15,591 bases of DNA from Clostridiales bacterium (GTDB taxonomy: Bacteria > Bacillota_A > Clostridia > Lachnospirales > Bianqueaceae), in assembly GCA_019423265.1 (NCBI GenBank), contig JAHZBS010000037.1, positions 1 to 15,591 of the forward strand. The letters are read 5' to 3'. Below the pieces are notes generated by a model, which was not told where the DNA came from, did not search any database, and saw only the letters and a program-made list of their open reading frames with translations. A program made the translations under genes and the position numbers. Positions 5,475 through 12,556 of this stretch are shown here, one piece after another (the stretch's first letter is position 1; each line of letters begins with the position of its first letter).

Positions 5475-7556
5475 ATGATATTTGAAAATAAACGTGTGCT
5501 AAAAATTGTATCTCTTATTCTGTGCTGTACCGTCATCGGCAGCGGAACCGCCGCCATCGCCTACGCGACAGGCGTGAAGCAAACAGAAGAGAAGATAACG
5601 CAAGAGACGGCTGCCGCTGTCAGCGCCAAGCAGGAGACAACCGAGGGCATCAGCAAGGATGAAACGGTGTATGTGATCGCAGGCGCCGATGGCTCCGCCA
5701 AGAGGATCATCGTCAGCGATTGGATCAAAAATACGCTGGGCAGCGCGTCCATCCCCGATATAACGGAGATGGAGGATGTAACCAATGTCAAAGGCGACGA
5801 GACATATTCCATGAATGGCGATCACATGCGGGTATGGGATGCAAACGGCAATGACATTTACTATCAGGGAGATATTGAGAAAGAATTGCCAGTGACTATG
5901 GCCATCCGTTTCCAATTGGATGGCAGGCAGATCTCTGCCGAAGAATTAGCTGGCAAAAGCGGAAGGGTGACAATCCGATTTGAGTATACCAATACCCAGT
6001 ATGACATGGTGGAGATCGATGGACAACAGGAAAAAATCTATGTCCCCTTCGTCGTGCTGACGGGCATGATTCTGGACAATGAGAATTTCCGAAACATCCA
6101 GGTATCCAATGGAAAGCTCATCAACGACGGAGACCGCACCATCGTCGCAGGGATTGCAATGCCAGGTCTGGCGGACAACTTAAAGCTCGACAGCGACGTA
6201 TTGGATCTGCCGGAAGCCGTGGAGATTGAGGCGGATGTAACGGATTTTCAGCTGACGACAACGGTTACCCTAGCAACCAATGAACTTTTCAATAAACTGG
6301 AATGGGATGGGGCTGGAGAGCTAGACCAAGTGTCCGATTCCCTTGAGGAACTCAAGGACGCCATGGAACAGTTGGTGGACGGTTCATCTGCGCTATATGA
6401 TGGGATTGCGGCGCTGCTGGATAAATCCGGGGAACTGATCGATGGAATCGACCAGCTGGCGGCCGGGGCAAAGCAGCTGTCAGAAGGCGCGGGAACTGTT
6501 GACGGGGGAGTCGCGCAATTACAGGCTGGGGCAGCCCAGTTGACAGACGGTCTCGGCGCTCTGACGGCTAACAACGAAGCGCTAAATGGCGGGGCAAAAG
6601 AAGTCTTTGAATCCATGCTGTCCATGGCGGATTCTCAGTTGGCAGCAGCCGGCCTTGCTGTGGATAAGCTGACGATCGAGAATTATGCCACGGTTTTGCA
6701 GGGGATTCTCGCAACTTTGGATGAAACCGCAGTCTATAATCTGGCTTATAATACGGCCCACAGTAAGGTGGAGTCGGCAGTGCGAGCGCAGGAATCGAAT
6801 ATCCAAGCCCAAGTCACAGCCGCAGTTCAGGCGCAGGTGCTGGAAGGGGTGCTGGGCTCTCTGAATCCCCCTATGACGCCAAGCCAATATGAGGCCGCCG
6901 TCGATGCCGGACAGATTCCAGCTGAAATTCAGGGACAGATCGGGGAAGCGGTGGAAGGACAGATGAAGGCGGAGTCAATTCAAACCAAAATCCAGCAGAC
7001 GGTGGAAGCACAGATCCAGACATTGATCCAGCAGAACATGCAATCCAGCGACGTTACAGCCCAGATTCAGGCGGCGGTGGAGAGTGGGAAATCAGGGGCT
7101 TTTAGCATCTCTGCGCTTAAAACGCAGCTGGATCGCTACAATCAATTTTATCAGGGACTTCTAACGTATACCGCCGGCGTGGCAGACGCTAGCGGTGGGG
7201 CAGATGCGATAAAAGCCGGGACCGATGCGCTTAAAGATGGTACGGCCAGCTTGAAATCAGGCGCTGACGCCCTTAGCGAAGGACTCCACTCTTTGCAGGA
7301 CGGAAGCGGCGCCTTAGCGGACGGGGTTCAGCAGCTCAGAGATGGCGCAATGCAGCTCTCGGACGGCTTAAAGGAATTCAATGAGCAGGGCATACAGAAA
7401 TTGTACGAGGCGGTCAATGAGGATTTAGACAGTCTGCTTACCAGATTCCGCGCCACCTGCGACGTATCGAGGGAATATAAATCCTTTGCCGGGATTCGAG
7501 ATGAGATGGAGGGACAGGTGAAATTCATCTATAGAACGGAGGAAATCTCCAAATAG
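5475..7556 (+). CDS. Membrane-anchored envelope protein with glycine heptad repeats (YhgE/Pip-like repeats)
   Basis: A 693-residue protein of unknown function, probably exported. Residues about 8-30 form a hydrophobic signal anchor. A globular region follows (about 55-280), beginning with a DETVYVIAGADGSAKR stretch and rich in beta-type sequence. Two blocks of heptads with pattern x-x-G-x-x-x-L come next: about 11 repeats (residues ~300-376) and 8 repeats (~577-632), separated by ~200 residues of Q/A-rich helix-prone sequence. The C-terminal ~60 residues contain no membrane segment, so only the N-terminus anchors it. Similar heptads occur in YhgE/Pip and YueB/EsaA envelope proteins, but those have C-terminal or paired membrane regions. 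The ATG at 5475 has TTGGAGG (5461-5467) at 7 nt; a TTG at 5436 lacks a binding site and adds 13 residues before the signal. It follows the MMPL gene by 42 nt, so it may be an extracytoplasmic partner of that transporter. Confidence 0.85.
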   Translation: MIFENKRVLKIVSLILCCTVIGSGTAAIAYATGVKQTEEKITQETAAAVSAKQETTEGISKDETVYVIAGADGSAKRIIVSDWIKNTLGSASIPDITEMEDVTNVKGDETYSMNGDHMRVWDANGNDIYYQGDIEKELPVTMAIRFQLDGRQISAEELAGKSGRVTIRFEYTNTQYDMVEIDGQQEKIYVPFVVLTGMILDNENFRNIQVSNGKLINDGDRTIVAGIAMPGLADNLKLDSDVLDLPEAVEIEADVTDFQLTTTVTLATNELFNKLEWDGAGELDQVSDSLEELKDAMEQLVDGSSALYDGIAALLDKSGELIDGIDQLAAGAKQLSEGAGTVDGGVAQLQAGAAQLTDGLGALTANNEALNGGAKEVFESMLSMADSQLAAAGLAVDKLTIENYATVLQGILATLDETAVYNLAYNTAHSKVESAVRAQESNIQAQVTAAVQAQVLEGVLGSLNPPMTPSQYEAAVDAGQIPAEIQGQIGEAVEGQMKAESIQTKIQQTVEAQIQTLIQQNMQSSDVTAQIQAAVESGKSGAFSISALKTQLDRYNQFYQGLLTYTAGVADASGGADAIKAGTDALKDGTASLKSGADALSEGLHSLQDGSGALADGVQQLRDGAMQLSDGLKEFNEQGIQKLYEAVNEDLDSLLTRFRATCDVSREYKSFAGIRDEMEGQVKFIYRTEEISK

Positions 7557-7590
7557 AAAGTAGAATGGCCGTGCAGAACGCGCAGCGATG

Positions 7591-7633
7591 GAGGGCGCCC
7601 CTCAAGTCAAGGTTTGGCTTTTGGGGCGCCCTC
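7591..7633 (+). terminator. Long, very stable hairpin ending the transporter operon (poor U tract)
   Basis: GAGGGCGCCCC (7591-7601) pairs perfectly with GGGGCGCCCTC (7623-7633). After a 2-nt internal mismatch a second helix AAGTCAA/TTGGCTT (7604-7610 with 7614-7620, one G-U) closes on a 3-nt loop. It starts 35 nt after the heptad-protein stop, where a terminator is expected, but it is followed by TCTATATGG rather than a T run. It may be a weak terminator, a 3'-end protecting structure, or a processing site. The remaining gap to the next promoter (7634-7725) shows nothing recognisable. Confidence 0.55.
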
Positions 7634-7725
7634 TCTATATGGAGACACATAGATCGAATAGAACAGCGGTTTGCCGGCAACACTCATAGAATGGTGGAAT
7701 TTGAGACTGGAATTCTGAAAAGAGC

Positions 7726-7754
7726 TTGCTATTTCAACGGAGAATTGGTAAAAT
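7726..7754 (+). promoter_or_regulatory. Promoter of the M29 peptidase-trxB operon
   Basis: TTGCTA at 7726-7731, 17-nt spacer, TAAAAT at 7749-7754. Transcription would start near 7761, giving a leader of about 39 nt before the ATG at 7800. Confidence 0.6.
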
Positions 7755-7799
7755 AAAGAAGGTCATCACTGTGAAAGGCACAGGTAAGAGGAGGACGCC

Positions 7800-9878
7800 A
7801 TGTTCGATTACGAAAATTACTATAAAGTATACAATGCCAGAGCCGCGGAAAACTATTATGACGATGAGGAGAAGTTGAAAAGACTCTTAGAGGGAAATAA
7901 ACCCCCAAAAGGAGTGCGGGAAACCGTCTATCGATTTCTACGCCATGAAGCGGAATTTCTTTTGACTTTAATTGAATTGGAGCATAAGCTGGATGCCGAT
8001 TACTTTGTGGGCGCGACGTCAGTTGAGCTGGAGAAGGATCAGAAACGCTTATATCAGGACGTGGAAGAGGATGGCTATAAAAAAAGCTATCTCAACCCAA
8101 CCTATATGGCTTCCCTATTTGGAGGTGAGTGTGGGCCTCTATTGTGTGCGATGGCGGCGCAGCTCCGGGAAAACATTGAACATGCGTATCGGCATCGTCG
8201 ATTTGCCATGCACTGGAATCACCGGCTATTTTTTGATGTCTGGGAACGACTTCGGCAGGGGAACTTAGAGCCCCAGGAGATTCGCGCGATTCTTAATGCT
8301 CATGGAAAGCGGTACCAGAGAGAAAAGGCGGGACTCTGGGTCCATGGAAGGTTTGGGTTTGAGGACTCATACCGCCGTGATCTCATTATGTCGGCTGACC
8401 TGAAGAACCCAGGCTATCTCTACCAGCTTGGAGAACGGGTCAGTCCTGTGGAGCTTGCACTGTCGTCCTTCATGGCAACCTTAGATGAGGGATTGGTGGA
8501 TAAAATGGCAAGGGCGTACACACAGGGCTTCCGAAAGGGATTCTTTCGGGATGGAAAAGATATCGTTCTGAAAAATATTGTGGGTATCCGGTACCACATG
8601 GGGATGGAGCGGATGATCCGCAGGGCCATTGAATATTTTGAGGAGGATCTGCATTTCATTCCCTTTATCCAGGAAATCGCCACGACGCCCGTGAATCGCC
8701 AGTATGTCTATGATCACCGGTTTGATATGGCTGTCTATTTTGATTCAGAGTTCCAGACCCTCCGCTATGAAGCGCTGGAGGCTGAGCTGGAGTGCAATCG
8801 AGAGATTATCGCCGGCTACGGAGGTCCGGCTGTTGTCGATTCCTTTGGGGAGGCGCCCTTTACACCGGAGAGCAAAGAAGAGCAGATTGTCTTCACGTCA
8901 GAGCAATCGCAGGAGTATGCCAGCTTTAACACAAAGCTGCAGGCCCTGCTGGCCAAATATGCGCCGCCCAACGAGTCCAGCTTTACGATTATCGCCTTTC
9001 CATTGCCCACCATCGGGGAGTCATTCGAGGCGATATTCAAAGAGACGGTGACGGTGAATACGCTGGACGCCGAGCAGTACGAGAAAGTCCAGCAGACGAT
9101 TATTGACGCGCTGGACAGGGGGAGAGCTGTCTATGTCCGAGGAGCTAAGGGGAACGAGACCGATATAACGGTTCAGCTGCCCCCCATCGGCAAACCTGCC
9201 AGGGAAACCAATTTTTACAATTGTGTCGCCGATGTCAACATTCCCGTTGGGGAGGTCTTTACATCCCCCAAGCTGGAGGGAACCAACGGCGTTCTGCATC
9301 TGGAGGAAATCTATCTGGAAGATCTTCAATATAAAAATCTCCGGCTCGTATTTCAGGACGGCTACATCCGGGAATACAGTTGCAGCAACTTTGAATCGGA
9401 GGAGGACAACAAGCGATATATTGAGGAAAATCTGCTGTTTCCCCATAGTACGCTGCCCCTGGGCGAGTTTGCCATCGGAACCAACACGACAGCGTATAAA
9501 ATGGCAAGGAAATATGAGATTGTCCATCTTCTCCCAATCCTCATTGTAGAAAAGATGGGGCCTCATTTTGCCATCGGGGATACCTGCTATGCAAGGTCAG
9601 AGGATATTCCCGTCTATAATCCGCTGGACGGAAAAGAGATCGTGGCGAGAGATAATGAGCGGTCACGGCTGCGAAAGGAGGATCCCGCCAAGGCGTATAC
9701 CCATAAGCACACCGATATCACGCTTCCCTATGAGAGCTTGGGACAAATCAGCGTACTCATGGACGGTGGGGATGCCATCGATATCATCCGGGGCGGCCGG
9801 TTCGTGCTGCGCGGCACGGATCTTTTGAATGATGCGCTGCGGGAACAGGCATTGGAAGAGATGAAGAAGGAGGAATAG
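7800..9878 (+). CDS. M29-family metallo-aminopeptidase with an extra N-terminal region
   Basis: A 692-residue, probably cytoplasmic peptidase (no signal or membrane segment). The C-terminal half (from about residue 325) matches M29 aminopeptidases of the AmpS/AmpT type, which remove N-terminal residues using two metal ions. Candidate ligands in family order: E485 (VGEVFTSP), E556 (LGEFAIGTN), H589 and Y597 (GPHFAIGDTCY), H637 and D639 (KHTDI). The spacing resembles the Glu-Glu-His-Tyr-His-Asp set of AmpS, with an insertion before the last pair. Other family signs are KGNETDITVQL and the RETNFYN segment. Typical M29 enzymes have about 400 residues; the first ~320 here are extra, charged and helical (FLRHEAEFLLTLIELEH), and I do not recognise them. 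The ATG at 7800 has AGGAGG at ideal spacing. trxB begins 1 nt after the stop. Substrate preference cannot be told. Confidence 0.85.
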   Translation: MFDYENYYKVYNARAAENYYDDEEKLKRLLEGNKPPKGVRETVYRFLRHEAEFLLTLIELEHKLDADYFVGATSVELEKDQKRLYQDVEEDGYKKSYLNPTYMASLFGGECGPLLCAMAAQLRENIEHAYRHRRFAMHWNHRLFFDVWERLRQGNLEPQEIRAILNAHGKRYQREKAGLWVHGRFGFEDSYRRDLIMSADLKNPGYLYQLGERVSPVELALSSFMATLDEGLVDKMARAYTQGFRKGFFRDGKDIVLKNIVGIRYHMGMERMIRRAIEYFEEDLHFIPFIQEIATTPVNRQYVYDHRFDMAVYFDSEFQTLRYEALEAELECNREIIAGYGGPAVVDSFGEAPFTPESKEEQIVFTSEQSQEYASFNTKLQALLAKYAPPNESSFTIIAFPLPTIGESFEAIFKETVTVNTLDAEQYEKVQQTIIDALDRGRAVYVRGAKGNETDITVQLPPIGKPARETNFYNCVADVNIPVGEVFTSPKLEGTNGVLHLEEIYLEDLQYKNLRLVFQDGYIREYSCSNFESEEDNKRYIEENLLFPHSTLPLGEFAIGTNTTAYKMARKYEIVHLLPILIVEKMGPHFAIGDTCYARSEDIPVYNPLDGKEIVARDNERSRLRKEDPAKAYTHKHTDITLPYESLGQISVLMDGGDAIDIIRGGRFVLRGTDLLNDALREQALEEMKKEE

Positions 9879-9879
9879 G

Positions 9880-10803
9880 ATGAGTGATCAACTGTATGAT
9901 GTCATCATTATCGGGGCGGGACCGGCGGGGTTGACTGCCGCTATATACGCTGGGAGAGCGGAGCTGTGTACCCTTGTGTTAGAGCGAGGATTTCCGGGCG
10001 GGCAGGTGCTCAACACCTATGAGGTTGACAATTATCCGGGAATGCCCATGCTGTCCGGCATGGAGCTGGCGGCTAAGATGCATGAGCACGCAAGCGCCTA
10101 TGGCATTGAGATGCGAACGGACGAGGTAACCGATTTGGAGCTGGGGGAACCGGTTAAGGTCGTGCGGACCATGTCCTCAGAGTACCGTGCGAAGACGGTT
10201 TTATTCACTGCCGGCGCTGCGTGGCGAAAGCTCGGAGTCCCCGGTGAGGAAGAGCTGCGGGGCCGCGGAGTGTCCTACTGCGCTACATGCGACGGAGCAT
10301 TTTTCCGCGGAAAATCTGTGATTGTATTCGGCGGCGGCGACACCGCAGTGGAGGACGCCATCTATCTCGCTCGATTTTGCAAGAAGGTCTACCTGGCACA
10401 CCGGAGGGACGCGCTGCGCGCCGTCAAGACACTGCAAAATCAGGCGATGGGAAAAGAGAATATCGAGATTCTCTGGAATACGGAGCTGCGGGAGATTCGT
10501 GGCCAGGAGCAGGTGGAGAGCGTGATTCTCTATGACAACCAAAAGAAGACAGAGCGGGAACTGTCCATCGACGGCGTCTTTATCGCCGTGGGCGTGGATC
10601 CGAACGCCGGCTTATTGAAGGGCAAGGTTGACACGGACAGCGCCGGCTATATCATCAGCGACGAAGATTGCCAGACGTCGATCCCGGGCGTTTTTGTGGC
10701 GGGGGATGTGCGGAGAAAACGCCTTCGCCAGATTATCACGGCCGCGGCCGACGGCGCGGTGGCTGTCAACGGCATCCTGGCATATCTTGCAGAAAAGTTC
10801 TAA
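9880..10803 (+). CDS. trxB: Thioredoxin-disulfide reductase (NADPH, FAD)
   Basis: Cytoplasmic flavoenzyme that passes electrons from NADPH through FAD and a disulfide to thioredoxin. At 307 residues it has the usual length for the low-molecular-weight bacterial type. Motifs: FAD-binding GAGPAG near residue 12; redox-active CATC (C134, C137) inside SYCATCDGAFF; NADPH-binding GGGDTAVED from 151, with Thr where Ser is more common; HRRDALRA from 174, whose arginines bind the NADPH 2'-phosphate; and the second FAD motif VAGDVRRKRLRQIITAAADGA around D276 (split here as VAGDVRRK and LRQIITAAADGA). The presence of HRRD argues for NADPH dependence rather than the ferredoxin-dependent clostridial type. 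It lies 1 nt after the M29 peptidase stop, with its ribosome binding site (GAAGGAGGAATAGG) inside the end of that gene, so the two are co-translated. No terminator follows; the next promoter starts 61 nt downstream. Confidence 0.95.
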   Translation: MSDQLYDVIIIGAGPAGLTAAIYAGRAELCTLVLERGFPGGQVLNTYEVDNYPGMPMLSGMELAAKMHEHASAYGIEMRTDEVTDLELGEPVKVVRTMSSEYRAKTVLFTAGAAWRKLGVPGEEELRGRGVSYCATCDGAFFRGKSVIVFGGGDTAVEDAIYLARFCKKVYLAHRRDALRAVKTLQNQAMGKENIEILWNTELREIRGQEQVESVILYDNQKKTERELSIDGVFIAVGVDPNAGLLKGKVDTDSAGYIISDEDCQTSIPGVFVAGDVRRKRLRQIITAAADGAVAVNGILAYLAEKF

Positions 10804-10863
10804 GAATCTTTCGACCTTATTTCACAATTTGTACCAAAAAAATGAAAAGTTTATGAATATTTG

Positions 10864-10892
10864 TTGACAGCCTTCGTCCTCTTTGCTATGAT
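10864..10892 (+). promoter_or_regulatory. Strong promoter of the purine permease
   Basis: Consensus TTGACA at 10864-10869, 17-nt spacer, TATGAT at 10887-10892. Start of transcription would be near 10899, leaving a leader of only about 35 nt. That is too short for a purine riboswitch, although homologous permeases in Bacillus are often controlled by one. Confidence 0.88.
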
Positions 10893-10912
10893 AGGAAGGT
10901 AAAAATCCTATC
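10890..10912 (+). promoter_or_regulatory. Inverted repeat over the purine permease transcription start
   Basis: GATAGGA (10890-10896) and TCCTATC (10906-10912) are a perfect 7-bp inverted repeat with a 9-nt spacer. It overlaps the -10 box and the expected start site. Position suits an operator; most of it lies at or before the start site, so a leader RNA hairpin is less likely. No known regulator motif is recognised. Confidence 0.4.
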
Positions 10913-10933
10913 CAAGGAAAGGGGACTTATTTA

Positions 10934-12310
10934 ATGGCTTCACAAGCAGGTTTTTTTGAAAAAACCTTTAAGTTGAGCGAGCACAAGACCAGTCTTAAGA
11001 CGGAGATTGTAGCTGGCTTGACGACCTTTATGACCATGGCGTACATACTGGCGGTCAATCCTAACCTCCTGTCGGCAGCTGGGATGCCGTCCGGTGAATT
11101 GTTCACCGCCACGGTTCTGGCCAGCGTCATCGGAACTCTGGCAATGGCCCTTCTGGCGAACTATCCCTTCGCCCTGGCGCCCGGCATGGGACTCAATGCC
11201 TATTTTGCCTTCACGGTGTGCGGCAACATGGGGTATCCCTGGCAGTTGGCATTGTTGGCTGTCTTCATCGAGGGCGTTATCTTTATCCTGTTGAGCTTCG
11301 TCAATGTGAGAGAGGCGATCTTCAACGCCATCCCCCAGAGCTTAAAATATGGCATATCGGCAGGTATCGGTCTTTTCATCGCCTTTATCGGGTTGCAGAA
11401 CGCGGGTATTGTCGTGGCCGAGTCCAGCACTAAGGTTACCCTTGGGCATATCACCCAGGCGGGACCGCTTCTGGCCTTGATCGGCCTGTTGATCATCGCG
11501 ATCCTGTACGTGCGCAAAGTAAAAGGGGCACTCCTGATCGGCATTATCGCCACCTACATTTTGGGGCTGATCGCGGAAGGCATCGGCTGGTATCAGGTCG
11601 ATGTGGAGGCAGGAGTCTACTCTCTTGTTCCTCAGGGACAGTTCCTTGGAATCTTCGCCCTTCCCAGCGGTCTCGGCGAGATTGGCGGTGCGTGTTTTAA
11701 CTTCAGCGCCATGGGGGATATCAATTTCCTCGACCTGATCGTCATCGTGTTTGCATTCCTGTTTGTCGACATGTTCGATACCATCGGAACTCTCATCGGC
11801 GTGTCCAGCAAGGCGGATATGCTGGACAAGGAGGGCAAGCTGCCCAAGGCGAAGCAGGCTCTGCTGGCTGATGCCATCGCCACCACGGCGGGCGCGGTGC
11901 TGGGAACTTCCACCACGACGACGTACGTGGAGAGCGCTTCCGGCGTCGCGGAGGGCGGACGCACCGGTCTGACAGCCATCATCGTGGCGGTTCTGTTCCT
12001 GCTGTCGCTGTTCCTGTCCCCGCTGTTCTTAGCGATTCCCAGCTTTGCGACGGCTCCAGCGCTGATCTTCGTAGGCTTCCTGATGATGGAATCCTTCCTG
12101 AAGGTGAACTTCTCCGAAGCGACGGAGGCCATTCCTGCGTTTATCGCAGCCATTATGATGCCCTTTGCCTACAGCATCTCAGAGGGTATCGCCTTCGGCG
12201 TCATCTCCTATGTGATCATCAACCTCTGCGGTAAGAAATCGAAGAAAGTCCACCCTGTGATGATCGTGCTGTCCATCCTGTTTATCCTGTATTACATTTT
12301 CGTCAAATAA
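10934..12310 (+). CDS. Purine (guanine/hypoxanthine/adenine) permease, AzgA/PbuG-type NCS2 family
   Basis: A 458-residue inner-membrane transporter that imports purine bases with protons for salvage. The AzgA-subfamily signatures are clear: the N-terminal EIVAGLTTFMTMAYILAVNP, the NALAPGMGLNAYFAFTV-like stretch, the transport helix FVDMFDTIGT (D279, D282), and GTSTTTTYVESASGVAEGGR starting at G324. About 12-14 hydrophobic segments run through the protein, and a short lysine-rich cytoplasmic loop (CGKKSKKVH) precedes the last. The start ATG at 10934 has AAGGAAAGGGG upstream with a rather long spacer of 9-10 nt. It stands alone between its own strong promoter and its own terminator, so it is probably monocistronic, although trxB transcripts could read in. 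Which purine it prefers cannot be read from the sequence; azgA, pbuG and pbuO are all possible names. Confidence 0.93.
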   Translation: MASQAGFFEKTFKLSEHKTSLKTEIVAGLTTFMTMAYILAVNPNLLSAAGMPSGELFTATVLASVIGTLAMALLANYPFALAPGMGLNAYFAFTVCGNMGYPWQLALLAVFIEGVIFILLSFVNVREAIFNAIPQSLKYGISAGIGLFIAFIGLQNAGIVVAESSTKVTLGHITQAGPLLALIGLLIIAILYVRKVKGALLIGIIATYILGLIAEGIGWYQVDVEAGVYSLVPQGQFLGIFALPSGLGEIGGACFNFSAMGDINFLDLIVIVFAFLFVDMFDTIGTLIGVSSKADMLDKEGKLPKAKQALLADAIATTAGAVLGTSTTTTYVESASGVAEGGRTGLTAIIVAVLFLLSLFLSPLFLAIPSFATAPALIFVGFLMMESFLKVNFSEATEAIPAFIAAIMMPFAYSISEGIAFGVISYVIINLCGKKSKKVHPVMIVLSILFILYYIFVK

Positions 12311-12335
12311 GAAAACCAGCTTGAATCGAAGCAGG

Positions 12336-12386
12336 CCGGCCGGATTTGAAGAGCGTAGAGGACTCTTTCGATCCGGTCGGTTTTAT
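12336..12386 (+). terminator. Intrinsic terminator of the purine permease
   Basis: CCGGCCGGAT (12336-12345) pairs with ATCCGGTCGG (12371-12380), with one G-U pair. Inner complementarity between GAAGAG and CTCTTTC lengthens the stem. Four T and an A/T stretch follow. It lies 26 nt after the permease stop. Confidence 0.85.
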
Positions 12387-12452
12387 ATTGGCATATCGGT
12401 CTTTTTCCAATGGAGATTCATGAAAACGTAAGAAACCATATGGAAAATTAGG

Positions 12453-12482
12453 TTGAATTTCCTGCTTGAAATCTGCTATAAT
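12453..12482 (+). promoter_or_regulatory. Promoter of the polysaccharide deacetylase gene
   Basis: TTGAAT at 12453-12458, 18-nt spacer, and a perfect TATAAT at 12477-12482 preceded by TGC (an extended -10). Start of transcription would be near 12489, giving a leader of about 68 nt. Confidence 0.8.
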
Positions 12483-12505
12483 GGGAATCATAGTAGAAGG
12501 AGCGC

Positions 12506-12527
12506 CCCGCGGCATGTTCGCTGCGGG
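12506..12527 (+). promoter_or_regulatory. GC-rich hairpin in the deacetylase 5' leader
   Basis: CCCGCGGC (12506-12513) pairs with GCTGCGGG (12520-12527) over a 6-nt loop with one G-U pair. It is about 20 nt downstream of the expected transcription start and 20 nt before the ribosome binding site TTGGAGGG. There is no T tract, so it is not a terminator by itself. It could stabilise the mRNA or mark a small regulatory leader. Confidence 0.4.
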
Positions 12528-12556
12528 ACCGTATACGTTTGCTGTTGGAGGGAACT

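Noticed and set aside
6340..7380. DNA-level tandem repeats in the heptad-protein gene
   Set aside because: The periodicity is in the protein; the nucleotide sequence of successive heptads differs, so it is not a recent repeat array.
7565..7756. 63-codon frame between the heptad-protein gene and the M29 gene
   Set aside because: It covers the long hairpin and the M29 promoter and has no ribosome binding site.
10804..10863. Terminator after trxB
   Set aside because: The region is AT-rich but I could find no stem followed by a T run.
10804..10933. Purine riboswitch upstream of the permease
   Set aside because: The leader after the promoter is only about 35 nt and no three-way junction or conserved core can be found.
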